From JABLTI01 sp030629105 (lineage in GTDB: Archaea > Asgardarchaeota > Heimdallarchaeia > JABLTI01), in the NCBI GenBank assembly GCA_030629105.1, contig DAOVPS010000142.1:1-8694 (forward strand): DNA of 8,694 bases. Direction: 5' to 3'. The position numbers and the translations under genes were made by a program. The notes under the pieces are model-generated. The model searched no databases, was not told where the DNA came from, and was given only the letters and a program-made list of their open reading frames with translations. Below, one piece after another: positions 5,715 through 8,694 of the stretch. The number at the start of each line of letters is the position of its first letter. The stretch's first letter is position 1.

Positions 5715-8090
5715 TTATTGTTCATATTCTTTATTTGAAATATCCGCGAGTTTTCGACTTTTCTTTACCCCTAATCCCTCTATTTTTTTCAATTCATCTT
5801 CAGAAGCATTAACGATTTTGCGTATGGATCCTAGGTTTTCAAGTAAACGAGTTGCTAATGTTCGATTAATACCTGGATAAGAACTAATGACCTGTATGGC
5901 ATTTTCATTGGGATTCCCCATTTTCATCGATTTCCTAATGAGTGGTTTTCTTTTCTTGGTTTTTTGTTCTCTCATAGCAATTCTCTTAATAATTGCTGCA
6001 GACTCTTCTGAGTTTTGTGTCTGTATTATCGATACCCCAAAATCAATTACAAATGAAGAGAGAGCTCCGGCTATTGCTTCAGGATGAATTCCACCTGAAG
6101 GAAACCCTTCAATAAGTAAAATTGGGATCTGATAAGCATTAGTCAAAGAGCCAAGTTGTTCGAATAACCTCCCATCTATGATTGATGAGAGAAGGTCCTC
6201 ACCCTTCTTGTATTCTAACGCAACGCGATCACTTAAGATATAATCACCACAATCCACTTGCCTAAAATCTAAATCGATACCTTCCTTCTTCAAATAAAAT
6301 AAAATCTTACTATTCCTCTCTCGGCTATCCACAATAATTCTAACACTATCTTTAGAGTTGTTTTTACTAGCTTCTTTTTCGACTTCTTCTTCTTCCCATC
6401 TCTTCACATCATTTAGAGCAAGTTTGAAGGAAGTCAATTTCTCAGGCATTTCTGTAGGTTGCTCTTGTTCATGATTGCTGTAAACAATTTCAGATTCAAT
6501 TTCCTCAGTCTTTTCCTCTTTTATTGGAGCAAAAGCTCTGGAATCAGCAGCTGGTTCCTTTCCTAATTCTTCCTTTAACCAGCCAATGTCTTGTAGTAAT
6601 TTATTCATATTTCTCTCTCGAGCATTTGAAATAAAATGAGCAGCAGTATCAGCAGTATGGTGAGTGGTTAGAATTACAACTCTCCCTTTCTTCTTTCTTC
6701 CAGTTCTGCCTGATCTTTGGATCTTACGAATAGCACTAGCGGTTCCATCATAAAAAATGACTAAATTGCATTCTTCAACATCTAAACCTTCTTCTAAAAC
6801 ACTAGTTGAAACTAATACTGGAAATTCATCTCGTCTAAAAGCACTTAGTAAAGCTATTTGCTTCTTCTGACTTAAACCACCTTTTTGCCCTCGACCTTGC
6901 CCCACAAAAGGTTTAGCTTTAAATCCTCGTTCATCTAAAGCCTTACTTATTGCATAACACGTTGCTCTCAAATTGCAAAATATAAGCACTCTAGAATTAA
7001 TTAAATCAACTTTATCAAGTATCTCGAGTAAATAGAGAAGTTTAGGATGAATAACTCCTTGTTCTTTTAACTGTTCAATCTTCTCAACCATCTCACTGAA
7101 TTCTGAAACCTTGAATAACCCTTTGATGCTTTTACTGTTTTTCTCCCGCCAATTATTGATAAGAACATTAGCACTTGGAATACCTTGACTCTCAATTGTC
7201 TCTCGGAGAATTTGTATGTAAACAAGACGATTGCAAGTCATCATTTCAAGATAATTGGCTCTAAAATTTTTGGAAAGTTCCTTCTTTATTCTAAGCAATT
7301 CTCCTTTGTATAAATATTGAAATTTCTTCTCCGTTAATCCTTTCGTACGCAAGAAACTGACTTCTCTTTCACCAAGTACATTTAATGTAAAAAGAATCTC
7401 CTCAAATTCTAAGGGGAGAGGAATTTCGATTCGCTCCATATCAACATCGTGGATGTACTTTCTCACTTCGGGGTCATTTTTGGGTCGACTTTCTATAGCT
7501 TCAATGAATAAATTCTGACAGATTTCAAGGATATCTTCTTTATTTGTCCCAGGTGATGCAGTGAGGGCAATTATCCGAGTATCTGGATTCTTATCATGAA
7601 TAATATCTGCTATGTGAACATAATCATATTCTCCTCTTGCACGATGAGCTTCATCGAAATAAACTAACTTACATTTAGCAGGATTAAGATGCCCATGAAT
7701 AATGTCATTTCTCACAGTTTGTGGGGTAGCAATAATAACTGTAGCATTTTGAATCATCAATTTTCTATTTTGAGGAGATATTGCACCAGAAAGCTCTACG
7801 ATTTTTTCAGCAGGTATATTGAGAAATGTTCTGAAGGATTTAACGTGTTGATTAATGAGGGGTTTTGTAGGTGCCAATATTAGAATAAATTCTCCTTCAC
7901 CTATGAAATATTGCTTTTGAAGAAGATAGGCAATATGAAGAATTGAAATAATTGTTTTTCCAGTTCCTGTGGGTAAAACAACAAGAGTATTCTTGGTAAT
8001 GCAAGTGTTAAGAATAGTTTGCTGAAAAAGTCTAGGTTCAATACCTTTTCGCAAATAGGGATGTTGTATAATCTCTTCTGCTGATGTCAC
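5715..8090 (-). CDS. hef: Hef: archaeal FANCM/XPF-type helicase-nuclease
   Basis: Hef processes stalled replication forks and branched DNA. The 791-residue product shows all expected parts. RecA domain 1: RLFQ near 20-23, Walker A LPTGTGKT at 39-46, APTKPL at 73-78, DEAH at 146-149 and TAS at 177-179. A helical insert at about 225-350 is the branch-binding region typical of Hef/FANCM. RecA domain 2: FCN at 371-373, GQKGGLSQK near 401-409, STSVLEEGLDV at 428-438 and QRSGRTGR at 458-465. A charged, probably disordered linker (about 510-580) precedes an ERCC4/XPF nuclease domain (583-700) with VDSRE and GDYILSDRVALEYKKGED. Two helix-hairpin-helix motifs close the chain (738-754 and 770-784). In the nuclease signature ERKx3D, the arginine is tyrosine (Y627). 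The GTG start is directly preceded by an in-frame TAA and has GAGAGG 6 bases upstream, so it is well fixed. The likely promoter is in the divergent region at 8143-8150. Confidence 0.96.
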   Translation of the reverse strand: MTSAEEIIQHPYLRKGIEPRLFQQTILNTCITKNTLVVLPTGTGKTIISILHIAYLLQKQYFIGEGEFILILAPTKPLINQHVKSFRTFLNIPAEKIVELSGAISPQNRKLMIQNATVIIATPQTVRNDIIHGHLNPAKCKLVYFDEAHRARGEYDYVHIADIIHDKNPDTRIIALTASPGTNKEDILEICQNLFIEAIESRPKNDPEVRKYIHDVDMERIEIPLPLEFEEILFTLNVLGEREVSFLRTKGLTEKKFQYLYKGELLRIKKELSKNFRANYLEMMTCNRLVYIQILRETIESQGIPSANVLINNWREKNSKSIKGLFKVSEFSEMVEKIEQLKEQGVIHPKLLYLLEILDKVDLINSRVLIFCNLRATCYAISKALDERGFKAKPFVGQGRGQKGGLSQKKQIALLSAFRRDEFPVLVSTSVLEEGLDVEECNLVIFYDGTASAIRKIQRSGRTGRKKKGRVVILTTHHTADTAAHFISNARERNMNKLLQDIGWLKEELGKEPAADSRAFAPIKEEKTEEIESEIVYSNHEQEQPTEMPEKLTSFKLALNDVKRWEEEEVEKEASKNNSKDSVRIIVDSRERNSKILFYLKKEGIDLDFRQVDCGDYILSDRVALEYKKGEDLLSSIIDGRLFEQLGSLTNAYQIPILLIEGFPSGGIHPEAIAGALSSFVIDFGVSIIQTQNSEESAAIIKRIAMREQKTKKRKPLIRKSMKMGNPNENAIQVISSYPGINRTLATRLLENLGSIRKIVNASEDELKKIEGLGVKKSRKLADISNKEYEQ
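5750..5789 (+). terminator. Candidate oligo-T terminator for the plus-strand operon
   Basis: After the RadB-like stop, the plus strand is pyrimidine-rich and contains T7 at 5783-5789. Archaeal RNA polymerase ends transcripts at such T runs without needing a hairpin. The run lies inside the 3' end of hef, so the operon transcript would overlap hef mRNA in antisense. Confidence 0.3.
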
Positions 8091-8096
8091 TTATTT

Positions 8097-8102
8097 CCTC
8101 TC
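8097..8102 (-). promoter_or_regulatory. Ribosome-binding site for hef
   Basis: On the minus strand GAGAGG lies 6 bases before the GTG start (8088-8090). An in-frame TAA directly precedes the GTG, so this site together with the stop fixes the start. Confidence 0.65.
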
Positions 8103-8142
8103 AAGAAAGTCTTTCCTTACAATAGAATACTCCGTAATAATG

Positions 8143-8150
8143 TATTAAAA
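8143..8150 (-). promoter_or_regulatory. TATA-like box for hef
   Basis: On the minus strand this reads TTTTAATA. With the usual archaeal spacing of about 25 bases, transcription would start near 8120, leaving a leader of about 30 bases that includes the ribosome-binding site. The match is by eye in AT-rich DNA. Confidence 0.35.
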
Positions 8151-8151
8151 C

Positions 8152-8193
8152 AGCTAAATTTCAACTCGAGAGGATAATTTTTCCCATTTAGCT
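8152..8193. repeat. Inverted repeat in the divergent promoter region
   Basis: AGCTAAAT at 8152-8159 and ATTTAGCT at 8186-8193 are perfect 8-base inverted copies 26 bases apart. Each arm lies 1-2 bases from the upstream edge of an outward TATA-like box (8143-8150 minus, 8196-8202 plus). The arms could be an operator pair or BRE-like elements. CTCGAG (8165-8170) lies between them. Confidence 0.55.
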
Positions 8194-8195
8194 AC

Positions 8196-8202
8196 TTTTA
8201 AA
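8196..8202 (+). promoter_or_regulatory. TATA-like box for the rightmost gene
   Basis: TTTTAAA here would place transcription start near 8225, just at the GAGGT ribosome-binding site and upstream of TTG 8238. This is a sequence match by eye only. Confidence 0.35.
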
Positions 8203-8224
8203 CAATTTTTACAGAGAACTCTTT

Positions 8225-8229
8225 GAGGT
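8225..8229 (+). promoter_or_regulatory. Ribosome-binding site favouring TTG 8238
   Basis: GAGGT ends 8 bases before TTG 8238, ideal spacing. ATG 8280 has no purine-rich site upstream. This favours the TTG as start, adding 14 residues. Confidence 0.45.
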
Positions 8230-8237
8230 AGGACTAC

Positions 8238-8694
8238 TTGATAGACCAGTCATCAACAAATAGTAGTGTAAATAACGTTATGGATTTTGAGATATATAAA
8301 AATAAGAAATCGAAAATGCATGAATCCATTCTAATTCAACATTATCCGGATCAAGGTTTTTACATTGCACATGTGTATGCAATAATGATTGTTGACGATA
8401 AGCAAGATAATTACTCTACCCAAATTATCGATTTAAGAAGACGTTCTAAGAGAGAACAAAGAACTCCTTTAAAAATTATCGCGAATCAGAAAAGAGGAAG
8501 CCTTTCTGTCATTAGATATTTTGTTAAAAATCCTTCCGAAAAGAAATATGTAGAGAAACTTAAAGAAAAATATCCTGGGAAAAAATTGCCAAGGAGAAGA
8601 AAATATTTTCCTCCTCTGATTCTTCTCATAGCACATTATTGTGATAAATTCTATTATCCACAAAGCCTTTCAGAGGATGAAAACCCATTGATCG
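8238..8694 (+). CDS. Basic protein of unknown function (3' partial)
   Basis: The frame is open from 8232, just after a TAG, to the window edge without a stop, giving at least 152 codons from TTG 8238 or 138 from ATG 8280. I prefer TTG 8238 because of the GAGGT site 8 bases upstream; the extra residues (MIDQSSTNSSVNNV) are polar. I do not recognise the product. The N-terminal part has a probable strand pair (SILIQHY and FYIAHVYAIMIVDD). A very basic stretch follows (DLRRRSKREQR at about 65-75), then KYVEKLKEKYPGKKLPRRRKYF. The last visible residues contain a hydrophobic segment, PPLILLIAHYCDKFYY. The high K/R content would suit nucleic-acid binding, but no known motif supports that. It is transcribed divergently from hef and may share regulation through the inverted repeat between them. 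Confidence 0.65.
   Translation, partial: MIDQSSTNSSVNNVMDFEIYKNKKSKMHESILIQHYPDQGFYIAHVYAIMIVDDKQDNYSTQIIDLRRRSKREQRTPLKIIANQKRGSLSVIRYFVKNPSEKKYVEKLKEKYPGKKLPRRRKYFPPLILLIAHYCDKFYYPQSLSEDENPLI

Noticed and set aside
6361..6560. Low-complexity stretch in the middle of hef, considered as a frameshift or insertion.
   Set aside because: The frame is intact, and a charged disordered linker between helicase and nuclease is normal for Hef.
8469..8663. Minus-strand reading frame of 64 codons near the right end.
   Set aside because: It is antisense to the longer open plus-strand frame that has a ribosome-binding site, and it has no start signal of its own.

Overview
The window looks like a piece of a low-GC archaeal chromosome (about one-third GC, judged by eye). 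The clearest marker is a full-length Hef protein: SF2 helicase, XPF-type nuclease and tandem helix-hairpin-helix in one chain. This full-length form is known from Euryarchaeota and some other archaea, and not from bacteria or typical Crenarchaeota, which have a short XPF. Other archaeal signs are a RadB-like RecA-fold ATPase, surface proteins rich in N-glycosylation sequons, GGTG/GAGG ribosome-binding sites and TATA-like boxes. An uncultured euryarchaeal or Asgard (Heimdall-type) lineage would fit, but the sequence alone does not settle the phylum.

Positions 1-5708 hold five closely packed plus-strand genes that probably form one operon. First comes a large type I membrane protein with about six Ig-like ectodomains (5' end outside the window). 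Second is another secreted, single-pass surface protein with an acidic tail, whose start appears disrupted by a frameshift. Third is a protein with a transmembrane hairpin and a cytosolic domain. Fourth is a polytopic membrane protein that may be a degenerate M50-type protease. Fifth is a RadB-like ATPase that overlaps gene four by 8 bases. Gene spacing is -4 to +23 bases, so translation is probably coupled. Three of the five products would send tails or domains into the cytosol, where the ATPase works. This co-occurrence of surface receptors and a RecA-fold ATPase is the least expected thing in the window.

Positions 5715-8090 hold hef on the minus strand, converging on the RadB-like gene with only 6 bases between stop codons. 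Its helicase motifs are intact. Its nuclease motif ERKx3D reads EYKx3D.

Positions 8091-8237 are a divergent promoter region. An 8-base inverted repeat has each arm next to an outward-facing TATA-like box. From 8238 (or 8280) to the window end, a plus-strand gene for a basic protein of unknown function runs off the edge. I saw no tRNA, rRNA, CRISPR array, insertion sequence or integrase.
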